10,292 bases of DNA from NCBI GenBank assembly GCA_947426875.1, contig CANEFU010000025.1, positions 1 to 10,292 on the forward strand, written 5' to 3'. Made by a program: the position numbers and the translations under genes. The DNA is from an uncultured Clostridium sp. (GTDB taxonomy: Bacteria; Bacillota; Clostridia; TANB77; CAG-508). This document shows, piece after piece, positions 1-5,557 of the stretch. Position 1 is the first letter of the stretch; every line of letters begins with the position of its first letter. The notes under the pieces were generated by a model, which saw only the letters and a program-made list of their open reading frames with translations, was not told the origin of the DNA and did not search any database.

Positions 1-128
1 AAGATTCCATTTTCTCCTGTTAAAGTAGCAATACTGATTCCTGCTAAGATTAATAGTACAATAATGGTAATAACAAGTGCTATTAATGTAATTCCACTAT
101 TAAAATTCTTTCTCTTTAACTTTTCCAT
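1..128 (-). CDS. Prepilin-like protein with N-terminal methylation-type segment (5' end only, cut by window edge)
   Basis: Only the first 42 codons are inside the window. The start ATG at 128-126 has an AAGGAG ribosome binding site at 135-140, six bases upstream. The peptide begins with a short basic leader (MEKLKRKNFNSG) followed by ITLIALVITIIVLLILAGIS, the leader plus hydrophobic stem of type IV pilin and pseudopilin precursors. A prepilin peptidase would be expected to cut after the Gly at residue 12. The usual Glu at position +5 of the mature protein is Ala here, as in many Clostridial proteins of this kind that I recall, so assembly into a pilus is not certain. The rest of the protein and its function lie outside the window. 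It diverges from the XRE regulator at 314-502, and a palindromic operator-like site lies about 50 bases upstream of its start. Confidence 0.8.
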   Translation of the reverse strand, partial: MEKLKRKNFNSGITLIALVITIIVLLILAGISIATLTGENGI

Positions 129-178
129 AAAATTCTCCTTCTTTTGTTTAGTATTTCCCAATCTACTAAAATTATTTT

Positions 179-194
179 ACGACATTTTTGTCGT
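179..194. promoter_or_regulatory. Palindromic operator-like site 1
   Basis: The sequence ACGACATTTTTGTCGT has six-base arms (ACGACA/TGTCGT) around a four-T spacer. It lies 51 bases upstream of the leftward prepilin-like gene. It is the exact reverse complement of site 2 at 242-257. The likely ligand is the XRE regulator encoded at 314-502, which is an inference from position. A TAAAAT box on the minus strand (179-174) touches it, but no convincing -35 partner was found. Confidence 0.6.
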
Positions 195-240
195 GTTGCT
201 GGTATCATTTTATCTATTCTTTTGCCCAAAGTCAATATGT

Positions 241-258
241 AACGACAAAAATGTCGTT
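241..258. promoter_or_regulatory. Palindromic operator-like site 2
   Basis: ACGACAAAAATGTCGT at 242-257 extends by one more base pair on each side (A241/T258). It covers the -35 region expected for the TATAAT box at 275-280, so a bound protein would block transcription of the XRE gene. Its centre is 63 bp from the centre of site 1, close to six turns of B-DNA, which places both sites on the same face of the helix. Confidence 0.6.
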
Positions 259-274
259 CTTTTTTAACCTATCG

Positions 275-285
275 TATAATATAAT
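275..285 (+). promoter_or_regulatory. -10 region(s) of the XRE regulator promoter
   Basis: Two overlapping perfect TATAAT hexamers lie at 275-280 and 280-285, about 20 to 30 bases before the GGAGG ribosome binding site at 302-306. The matching -35 positions (252-257 or 257-262) are poor matches to TTGACA. The first of these lies inside operator-like site 2. The promoter is therefore probable, but its exact -35 is unresolved. Confidence 0.5.
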
Positions 286-313
286 ATTAAAAATATAAAT
301 TGGAGGTTAGAAA

Positions 314-502
314 ATGATTAAACATTATCGATTAGCAAATAATTTATCACAAGAAGAACTCGCTGAAGAAATTGGCATTAGTTGGCGTCAATTACAAAGA
401 CTTGAACATAATGAAGAACATACTCGAATTTCTACCTTCAAAAAAATTGTAAAAACTTTAAATGTTCCAGATGACGAAATTATCAAATTTATTAGAAAAT
501 AA
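314..502 (+). CDS. Small XRE/Cro-type helix-turn-helix regulator
   Basis: This 62-aa protein is almost nothing but a helix-turn-helix domain. Helices at about residues 2-9, 12-19 (LSQEELAEEIG) and 22-32 (SWRQLQRLEHNE) match the Cro/CI pattern, and the TFKKIVKTLNVPDDEI segment forms the last two helices. It has no ligand-binding or peptidase domain, so it should work as a dimeric DNA-binding repressor or activator. The GGAGG site at 302-306 is seven bases from the ATG. Two inverted copies of a 16-bp palindrome upstream are its likely operators, which would give autoregulation and control of the divergent prepilin-like gene. It stands alone in its transcript and ends in a hairpin terminator. 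Family membership is secure from the sequence; the targets are inferred from position only. Confidence 0.85.
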   Translation: MIKHYRLANNLSQEELAEEIGISWRQLQRLEHNEEHTRISTFKKIVKTLNVPDDEIIKFIRK

Positions 503-508
503 CTATTT

Positions 509-536
509 AAACAAGGTCATATAAATGACCTTGTTT
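509..536. terminator. Hairpin terminator between convergent genes, possibly bidirectional
   Basis: A perfect 12-bp stem (arms 509-520 and 525-536, AACAAGGTCAT inside) closes a four-base loop. On the plus strand it is followed by TTTATCTT just after the XRE gene. On the minus strand it is followed by TAAATAGTTATTTT just after the small gene ending at 536. Both U-tracts are modest, and the plus-strand one is the better of the two. Confidence 0.75.
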
Positions 537-793
537 TATCTTCCTCCCCTATCTTTATTAGATAGGTCAGCTTTTTTATGAAACTTGTTATAACTATTAT
601 TTTGCATATTTACTTCCTTTGCTTTTTCTTGAAGACATTCAAAAAAGTCTTTTCTTCTCTCTACTTTATCTCTGTTTTCATTCTTGCTCTCATTATCCTC
701 CTTTTTGGTTCTATTATCAGTTCCTTTTGAACGGTAAACTCCTTTAATTGGCGGTATTCCTTTCCCCTGTGTTCTACCTATTCTTAGTGACAT
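536..793 (-). CDS. Small charged protein of unknown function, overlapping the Ca2+-ATPase 3' end
   Basis: An 85-aa reading frame starts at the ATG at 793-791, because an AGGAG ribosome binding site (about 803-807) sits at normal distance from it. The ATG at 799 would touch that site. The frame overlaps the last 20 bases of the ATPase gene, a layout typical of translational coupling. The product has a basic N-terminal part with a GIPPIKGVYRSKG segment, then a Lys/Asn/Glu/Arg-rich, probably disordered linker, then a likely short helix (KDFFECLQEKAKEV, about residues 48-61) and a charged tail. It has no signal peptide or membrane segment. I do not recognise a family. The ribosome binding site and overlap favour a real gene, but low complexity and short length leave room for a chance frame. 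Confidence 0.5.
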   Translation of the reverse strand: MSLRIGRTQGKGIPPIKGVYRSKGTDNRTKKEDNESKNENRDKVERRKDFFECLQEKAKEVNMQNNSYNKFHKKADLSNKDRGGR

Positions 794-2843
794 ACACATC
801 TCCTACTTTCTTTGGATAAATTCTCTTTCCATACTTTACTTCATTTAATTTCTTCTGTAACTCCATAATTGGAATTGGTAAAAGTGAAATCATAATTGTC
901 ATCATCCATTGCATTTGATTCAAAGGAACTAATTTAAATATTTTAGCTAGAGATGGCAATACTACAACTGAAATTTGTACAATCGTTCCTAATACAAAAC
1001 TTCCTATTAAAAATTTGTTTTCCAAAATTCCTATTTTAAAGATAGATTGTTCACTTTTTATATTAAAGCTGTGGACAAGTTCTAACAATCCCATAGACAA
1101 AAATGCCATTGTTCTTCCCACTTCTAATCCAAAGAATTTATTTCCTAAACTAAAAGCTACCAGTGTCAACATCCCAATCATGATTCCTTCTACTATAATC
1201 TTATTCCATAAACCATCTGAAAAAATGCCTTTCTTACTGTTTACAGGATTTCGTTCCATAATTCCTTTATCTTCTGGCTCTAATCCAATCGCTATAGCTG
1301 GTAAAGAATCTGTCACTAAATTAATCCACAATAATTGGATAGCTAATAAGGGTGATTTTAATCCTAATACTAATCCCATAAATATGGTCACAATTTCCCC
1401 AATGTTAGTTGCAATTAAAAAGTGAATGGCTTTCCTGATATTGTCATAGATATTTCTTCCCTGTTTTATTGCTTCTACAATGGTTACAAAGTTATCATCT
1501 GCCAGAATCATATCTGCTGCATTTTTGGCCACATCCGTTCCATTTTTCCCCATGGCTATTCCAATATCTGCATTTTTTAGAGCAGGACTATCATTAACTC
1601 CATCTCCTGTCATGGCCACAATTGCACCTGTTTTCTGCCATGCTTTAACAATTCTCACTTTGTGTTCTGGTGTAACTCTCGCAAATACAGAATAGTCTGC
1701 TATGTTTCTCTCTAATTCTTTCTGCGGTATCCTGTCTAACTCTTGACCTGTAATCGCTTTATCATTTGTATTTAATATATTCAATTCTTTTGCTATTGCT
1801 TTTGCTGTAGCTATATGGTCACCTGTTATCATGACTGTTTTTATTCCCGCTCTCTTGCAACTTTTTACAGCTTCTTTTACCCCTTCCCTTGGTGGGTCCA
1901 TTATACCAATTAAACCTACAAAAGTCAAATTGTTTTCAATGGTATTCGTATCTATCTTTTGTGGTAAAAAGTCTAAATCTTTATATCCTACTGCGATAAC
2001 TCTCAATGCCTTTTCTGCCATCTTCTCGTTCTCTCTTTGAACTTTTGATTTTTCTATAACGGTTGCCTGTCCCGATATTCCACTTATTTGCTTGTGACAC
2101 TTTTCTAATAGCACATCGGGTGCTCCTTTTGTGATAATTCTATACTTATTTCCTATTCTGTGAATGGTTGTCATCATTTTTCGATTCGAATCAAACGGAA
2201 TCTCATTCATTCGTGGCATTGCCATATACAATTCATTCTTATTTTTATTATTATTAAGTCCTTGATTCACAATTGCTACTTCGGTTGGTTCTCCATTTAC
2301 TTCCGTTTTTCCATTTTGATATAAGATATCACAATCTGTACACATACAAGCAAGCTCTGTTGTAAAGTCTATATCCTTGCTATTGATTTCTACTACTTTC
2401 ATTTTGTTCTGTGTTAAAGTTCCTGTTTTATCAGAGCAAATAACAGAGGAACTTCCCAATGTTTCAACTGCTGGTAGTTTTCTGATAATGCTGTTTTTCT
2501 TTGCCATTTTCGTAACACCAATCGATAACATAATTGTTACAATAGCTGGTAATCCTTCTGGTATTGCTGCTACTGCTAATCCAACAGAAGTCATAAACAT
2601 TTCAACTGGTTCGATTTGTTTGATGAGTCCTATTACAAAAATAATCAAACAAATCGCTAAACACACAATTCCTAATATTTTCCCTACTTGTCCTAGCTTC
2701 CTCTGAATTGGTGTTTCTGGTGCTTCATCTTCTATTATCATGTTAGCAATTTTACCAACTTTTGTTGCCATTCCTGTTTCAGTTACAATGGCCTTTCCAT
2801 GTCCATTTACTATAATACTCGCCATAAATGCCATATTATTCAT
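774..2843 (-). CDS. Ca2+-transporting P-type ATPase, type IIA, C-terminal fragment after a frameshift
   Basis: This frame holds about three quarters of a cation pump that uses ATP to export Ca2+ across the membrane. Fragment residues: M4 PEGLP 95-99; DKTGTLT with the phosphorylated Asp at 138; nucleotide-binding KGAPD 239-243; MITGD 338-342; hinge TGDGVND 412-418. The Ca2+-site residues of both SERCA-type sites can be aligned: Asn480 and Glu483 (M5), Asn508, Thr511 and Asp512 (M6), Glu588 (M8). Hydrophobic segments fit M3-M10. The ATG at 2843 is probably not a true start, since the actuator-domain sequence simply continues from the other frame. Dropping one G at 2846-2849 joins the parts into about 882 aa, a normal length for this family. 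The fragment has none of the A-domain core, so alone it should not pump. The family resembles YloB of Bacillus, but the ion is inferred. Confidence 0.9.
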   Translation of the reverse strand: MNNMAFMASIIVNGHGKAIVTETGMATKVGKIANMIIEDEAPETPIQRKLGQVGKILGIVCLAICLIIFVIGLIKQIEPVEMFMTSVGLAVAAIPEGLPAIVTIMLSIGVTKMAKKNSIIRKLPAVETLGSSSVICSDKTGTLTQNKMKVVEINSKDIDFTTELACMCTDCDILYQNGKTEVNGEPTEVAIVNQGLNNNKNKNELYMAMPRMNEIPFDSNRKMMTTIHRIGNKYRIITKGAPDVLLEKCHKQISGISGQATVIEKSKVQRENEKMAEKALRVIAVGYKDLDFLPQKIDTNTIENNLTFVGLIGIMDPPREGVKEAVKSCKRAGIKTVMITGDHIATAKAIAKELNILNTNDKAITGQELDRIPQKELERNIADYSVFARVTPEHKVRIVKAWQKTGAIVAMTGDGVNDSPALKNADIGIAMGKNGTDVAKNAADMILADDNFVTIVEAIKQGRNIYDNIRKAIHFLIATNIGEIVTIFMGLVLGLKSPLLAIQLLWINLVTDSLPAIAIGLEPEDKGIMERNPVNSKKGIFSDGLWNKIIVEGIMIGMLTLVAFSLGNKFFGLEVGRTMAFLSMGLLELVHSFNIKSEQSIFKIGILENKFLIGSFVLGTIVQISVVVLPSLAKIFKLVPLNQMQWMMTIMISLLPIPIMELQKKLNEVKYGKRIYPKKVGDVYVTKNR

Positions 2844-3423
2844 ATCCCCGAATCACAATATCCGGTTTGCAGATTTTATCTGCTTCTTTTAATACTGGCT
2901 CAGTTTCTCCTGTTAAGCTGGACTCTTCTATTTTTAGATTAAAACTTTCTATAATTCTACTATCGGCTGGCACATAATTTCCTGCTTCTAAAACTATAAT
3001 ATCACCTGGTACTAATTCTTCTGCATTAATCTCGTTTGTTATTCCATCTCTTGTTACTTTTGCTTTTGGAGGCGTCATTTCTTGTAACGCTTCAATTGAT
3101 TTTTCCGCTTTTGCCTCTTGTACTACTCCCATAATAGCATTCAATACCACAATGGCTATAATAATAATGGAGTCTATATAGTCATTTTCACCTTGTATGC
3201 TAGAAATAACAGCTGAGATAATGGAAGCAATAATCAGAATAATAATCATAAAGTCATTAAATTGTTTGATAAATTTAATCAAAATACTTTCTTTTGGTTT
3301 GTCTTTTAATTTATTTTTTCCATATTTTTGTTGTCTTCTCTTGACTTCTTCTTTTGTTAGTCCATTTCTTCTATCTGTTTCTAATTTTTTTAAAACTTCT
3401 TCTTTTCTTAACGTTTCCCACAT
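2836..3423 (-). CDS. Ca2+-transporting P-type ATPase, N-terminal fragment before a frameshift
   Basis: This is the first 195 residues of the pump, ending at a premature TAA. It contains the N-terminal cation-ATPase region (LETDRRNGLTKEEVKRR, about 15-31, and YGKNKLKDKP, about 34-43). Membrane segments M1 (about 52-75) and M2 (about 82-101) follow, then the start of the actuator domain with VPGDII (138-143) and the dephosphorylation loop at 171-174. That loop reads TGET rather than the usual TGES. The true sequence stops matching after Arg192; Gly-Tyr-Glu is a frameshift product. The start ATG has an AAAGGAG ribosome binding site at 3432-3438, eight bases upstream. Only about 12 bases separate that site from the palindromic element at 3451-3604. 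The promoter must therefore lie inside or beyond the element. Confidence 0.9.
   Translation of the reverse strand: MWETLRKEEVLKKLETDRRNGLTKEEVKRRQQKYGKNKLKDKPKESILIKFIKQFNDFMIIILIIASIISAVISSIQGENDYIDSIIIIAIVVLNAIMGVVQEAKAEKSIEALQEMTPPKAKVTRDGITNEINAEELVPGDIIVLEAGNYVPADSRIIESFNLKIEESSLTGETEPVLKEADKICKPDIVIRGYE
2846..2849 (-). other. Frameshift site in the Ca2+-ATPase gene (extra G in a G4 run)
   Basis: The coding strand reads ATT CGG GGA TAT GAA TAA and stops. With three G instead of four it reads ATT CGG GAT ATG AAT AAT ATG, giving IRDMNNMAFM, the usual conserved continuation of the actuator domain. Everything before and after is intact and under no visible decay. A sequencing or assembly error or a very recent mutation is therefore more likely than an old pseudogene. 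Confidence 0.85.
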
Positions 3424-3450
3424 AATTCTCTCTCCTTTGTATTTTTAGTT

Positions 3451-3604
3451 GAAGAGAAATGATTTTGAGGGCGGAAGATGATTTTGGGGACGGAGGAAAA
3501 AATCATGTTGATATAAATATTTAATTATATATATAATCATAAAAAAACATGATTTTTTCCTCCGTCCCCAAAATCATCTTCCGCCCTCAAAATCATTTCT
3601 CTTC
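3451..3604. repeat. Long perfect palindromic element A1 (59-bp arms, GGGGACGG core), REP/MITE-like
   Basis: Arms at 3451-3509 and 3546-3604 are perfect reverse complements over 59 bp around a 36-base AT-rich loop. Within each arm a 19-base unit occurs twice in tandem with three differences (ATGATTTTGAGGGCGGAAG, then ATGATTTTGGGGACGGAGG). The inner copy runs on to AAAAAATCAT, so it has its own 8-base terminal inverted repeats (ATGATTTT/AAAATCAT). The inner unit is repeated in element A2 at 7639-7741. No transposase is present. The element fills the space between the divergent ATPase and ytaF genes. It could be a non-autonomous mobile repeat; the perfect arms suggest recent arrival or continuing correction between arms. 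Confidence 0.85.
3508..3537 (+). promoter_or_regulatory. Promoter-like sequence in the loop of element A1, facing ytaF
   Basis: TTGATA (3508-3513) and a perfect TATAAT (3532-3537) are 18 bases apart in the central loop. Transcription from here would run through the right arm toward ytaF at 3694. The loop is almost pure AT, so a chance match is possible. Confidence 0.35.
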
Positions 3605-3646
3605 TTTCTATAAATTTTATGTGGCTTGTACTTTGTTTATGACTTT

Positions 3647-3675
3647 TTAACAGAATTCTTTTTTCGACATATGAT
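3647..3675 (+). promoter_or_regulatory. Possible ytaF promoter
   Basis: TTAACA (3647-3652) and TATGAT (3670-3675) are 17 bases apart; each matches the sigma-A consensus at five of six positions. The start point would fall near 3682, at the very edge of the AGGAGG ribosome binding site (3681-3686). The leader would then be only about 12 bases long, which is unusual. CATATGAT at 3668-3675 could instead belong to a sporulation sigma factor. Confidence 0.35.
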
Positions 3676-3693
3676 ATTTTAGGAGGTGTTTTT

Positions 3694-4332
3694 ATGTTAA
3701 TCAACTCGCTTTTTCTAGCACTTTCTAGCAGTATTGACTCTCTAGGAATTGGAATTACATATGGAATTAAAAATACAAAAATTTCTTATATGGGAAAAGT
3801 CGTTTTGTTTGTAATTTCCTTTTCGATTTCTATTTTATCCGTTTGGTTTGGTGATATGATAAAAAATATTTTTTCCGATTTTACTACTAAATTAATTGGC
3901 GGTATTATTTTAATTAGTATGGGATTTTTCGTGTGCTTTCAAGCTATTCACAAAAATAAACCTAGTAACAAAAAAGATGAAAAAATTTATAGTCTTTTTA
4001 TTGATTTTTTAGGAATTACTATTAAGATTATTAAAAACCCTACTTCTTCGGATTTAGATGCTTCTAATTCAATTGATAGTAAAGAAGCTCTCTTTCTAGG
4101 TGTCGCCCTTTCTTTAGATTGTTTTTGTATTGGTACCTGTGGTAGTATGATTGGAATTAGTTCTTTGCTTTTTCCTTTGTTTATTTCTGTTTTCCAACTT
4201 GTCTTTTTGAGTTGTGGCAATTTTCTTGGAAAAAAGTTACATCAACTTAGTAATCTTCCTGATAATATTTGGTCTATTTTTTCTGGTGTTCTGCTTGTTT
4301 TGATTGGCGTTTTTCGTTTTTCATTTATGTAA
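3694..4332 (+). CDS. ytaF: Sporulation membrane protein YtaF
   Basis: This 212-aa protein has about six hydrophobic segments arranged as two similar halves around a polar middle (about residues 85-130). Each half starts with a related motif: ALSSSIDSLGIGITYGI near residue 9 and GVALSLDCFCIGTCGSMIG near residue 136. This two-fold design is shared with MntP-like and related small exporters. The middle contains NPTSSDLDASNSIDSKEA, the stretch typical of the YtaF family before the second half. YtaF is known as a membrane protein associated with sporulation; its transported substrate is not established. The AGGAGG ribosome binding site at 3681-3686 is seven bases before the ATG. The gene is monocistronic, between element A1 and a terminator. 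It is one of the indications that the host forms spores. Confidence 0.85.
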   Translation: MLINSLFLALSSSIDSLGIGITYGIKNTKISYMGKVVLFVISFSISILSVWFGDMIKNIFSDFTTKLIGGIILISMGFFVCFQAIHKNKPSNKKDEKIYSLFIDFLGITIKIIKNPTSSDLDASNSIDSKEALFLGVALSLDCFCIGTCGSMIGISSLLFPLFISVFQLVFLSCGNFLGKKLHQLSNLPDNIWSIFSGVLLVLIGVFRFSFM

Positions 4333-4342
4333 TATTATTGTT

Positions 4343-4390
4343 TAAAGTGACATTCAACTTAATTGTTGTTTGTCGCTTTATCTATTTTTT
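4343..4390 (+). terminator. Intrinsic terminator of ytaF
   Basis: Outer arms 4343-4352 and 4371-4380 (AAAGTGACA/TGTCGCTTT, one G-T pair) continue after two mismatches into CAAC/GTTG around a TTAATT loop. The stem is followed by TCTATTTTTT at 4381-4390. Confidence 0.8.
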
Positions 4391-4437
4391 GTAACCATGT
4401 ATTTCACTCTTGTTGTTTTTAGTTTAGCTATTAACTC

Positions 4438-4466
4438 TTGCACTTTTTTTACTTTCATGCTATGAT
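4438..4466 (+). promoter_or_regulatory. Promoter of the HD-GYP gene, extended -10 type
   Basis: TTGCAC (4438-4443) lies 17 bases before TATGAT (4461-4466). TGC directly precedes the -10 hexamer, giving an extended -10. The start point would be near 4473, leaving a leader of about 22 bases with the ribosome binding site. Confidence 0.55.
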
Positions 4467-4481
4467 AAATAAAAAATTACG

Positions 4482-4487
4482 AAGGAG
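4482..4487 (+). promoter_or_regulatory. Ribosome binding site deciding the HD-GYP start
   Basis: AAGGAG lies seven bases before the ATG at 4495. An in-frame ATG at 4438 lies upstream of the predicted transcript start and has no such site. Confidence 0.8.
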
Positions 4488-4494
4488 AAACAGG

Positions 4495-5439
4495 ATGAGT
4501 TACGAATTCGATTTTTATGATAAAACTAATTTAAAATCTTATAACTTAGATGAAAGTATGAGATATCAATTAAATATGTTAGACCAATTAGATGTATTTA
4601 CAAGAAAACATTGTGAAAATGTAGCTAACTTAACTTGCAGGCTTTGTGAACACTTGCATTGCAATAAAGGTTTTACAGAATATTGCACCATCTGTGCTTA
4701 TCTTCATGATATTGGAAAACTTTTTATTCCATCTGAGATTCTTCAAAAACCTGGTAAATTAACTGATGAAGAATATAAAGTAATGAAAACACATACTTCT
4801 TTAGGATATGATATATGTATGAAGGATTTAAAACTAAGACCCTATGCAGCAGGTCCTTTATATCATCATGAAGCTCTAAATGGTAGTGGCTATCCACAAG
4901 GATTAACCAAAAAGGATATTCCTTATGAAGGTCAAATCATTCGTGTAGCAGATGAATATGATGCTATTGTTAGTAAAAGACAATATAAATCACATATTGG
5001 TATTTCTGATACTTTAAAGATATTAATTGAGAATACAAAACCAAATCAGGAAATAAAAAAATCAGATGCACTTCAAGAAGTTAAAGAAAATGCCCGTCTT
5101 GGTAAAAACAACCCTGTCATTGTTAAAACTTTATTTAAAGTAGTTATTGAAGACATTGAATATGAAATTTTCTCTATTCAAAGCTATGTAGAAGAATTAG
5201 AAAATGAATTAAAAAGATTTGAGCAAATAAATAAATATAAAGAAAAAATGGAAAATGCTAAAAAAGAAAAAGATAAAAGTTATTACTATGAGGGTATGAA
5301 AATGTTGCTTAAAAATAATGAAACATTAGAAAATTATTTATCCTTCTATGAGGAATATAAAAATGCCTATGAAAAAAGGAAAGCCATTATAGAAAATCTT
5401 TATAAAGAAATCAAAATTATAAAAAAACTAAAAGTTTAA
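4495..5439 (+). CDS. HD-GYP domain protein with cysteine cluster and helical C-terminal tail
   Basis: This 314-aa cytoplasmic protein carries an HD-GYP domain, the class that hydrolyses the second messenger c-di-GMP, although some members act on other substrates. The expected metal ligands and motifs are present: His39 (RKHCENVA), His71-Asp72 with GKLFIP, His100, His124-His125-Glu126, GSGYP 130-134 and Asp153 (VADEYDA). The usual Trp-Asp before the GYP motif is Leu-Asn here (HHEALNGSGYP). No receiver or other N-terminal sensor domain is present. Instead, six cysteines (40, 48, 51, 56, 64, 67) lie in the first helices, forming CRLC and CTIC pairs. Residues from about 190 to the end are highly charged and helical, with likely coiled coil at about 225-262 and 278-314. 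The gene is monocistronic, with its own promoter, and faces a 43-bp hairpin downstream. Activity on c-di-GMP is inferred. Confidence 0.85.
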   Translation: MSYEFDFYDKTNLKSYNLDESMRYQLNMLDQLDVFTRKHCENVANLTCRLCEHLHCNKGFTEYCTICAYLHDIGKLFIPSEILQKPGKLTDEEYKVMKTHTSLGYDICMKDLKLRPYAAGPLYHHEALNGSGYPQGLTKKDIPYEGQIIRVADEYDAIVSKRQYKSHIGISDTLKILIENTKPNQEIKKSDALQEVKENARLGKNNPVIVKTLFKVVIEDIEYEIFSIQSYVEELENELKRFEQINKYKEKMENAKKEKDKSYYYEGMKMLLKNNETLENYLSFYEEYKNAYEKRKAIIENLYKEIKIIKKLKV

Positions 5440-5450
5440 AAAGATTCCGA

Positions 5451-5539
5451 GTTAAAGGTAGGTTGTCAATCATTCCGGGTTTAAATGGCAAGTTAAACTT
5501 GCCATTTAAACCCGGAATGATTGACAACCTACCTTTAAC
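5451..5539. repeat. Perfect 43-bp hairpin between convergent genes (element B)
   Basis: Arms 5451-5493 and 5497-5539 are perfect reverse complements around a three-base loop (TAA). The arm includes GGTTGTCAATCATTCCGGG and is unrelated to the GGGGACGG elements. It sits between the ends of the HD-GYP gene (5439) and mazF (5558). T-runs follow on both strands (TTTTT at 5545-5549 on plus; TTTTT about six bases past the stem on minus), so it may stop transcripts from both sides. The stem is several times longer than a normal terminator, which suggests a palindromic repeat used as one. Confidence 0.85.
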
Positions 5540-5557
5540 AACTATTTTTGATACTTT

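Noticed and set aside
64..267. Hydrophobic 67-aa plus-strand frame
   Set aside because: It runs across the leftward prepilin start and both operator palindromes and has no ribosome binding site.
2836..2850. Programmed +1 frameshift in the ATPase gene
   Set aside because: There is no known stimulatory element, and one-base removal restores the family sequence perfectly; an indel or sequence error is simpler. Relatives would decide.
1015..3448. Several plus-strand frames of 69-136 aa
   Set aside because: All lie antisense to the Ca2+-ATPase and show no initiation signals or recognisable motifs.
3493..3516. GGAGG followed by ATG TTG ATA TAA in element A1 as a tiny gene
   Set aside because: Three codons only; a by-product of the repeat sequence.
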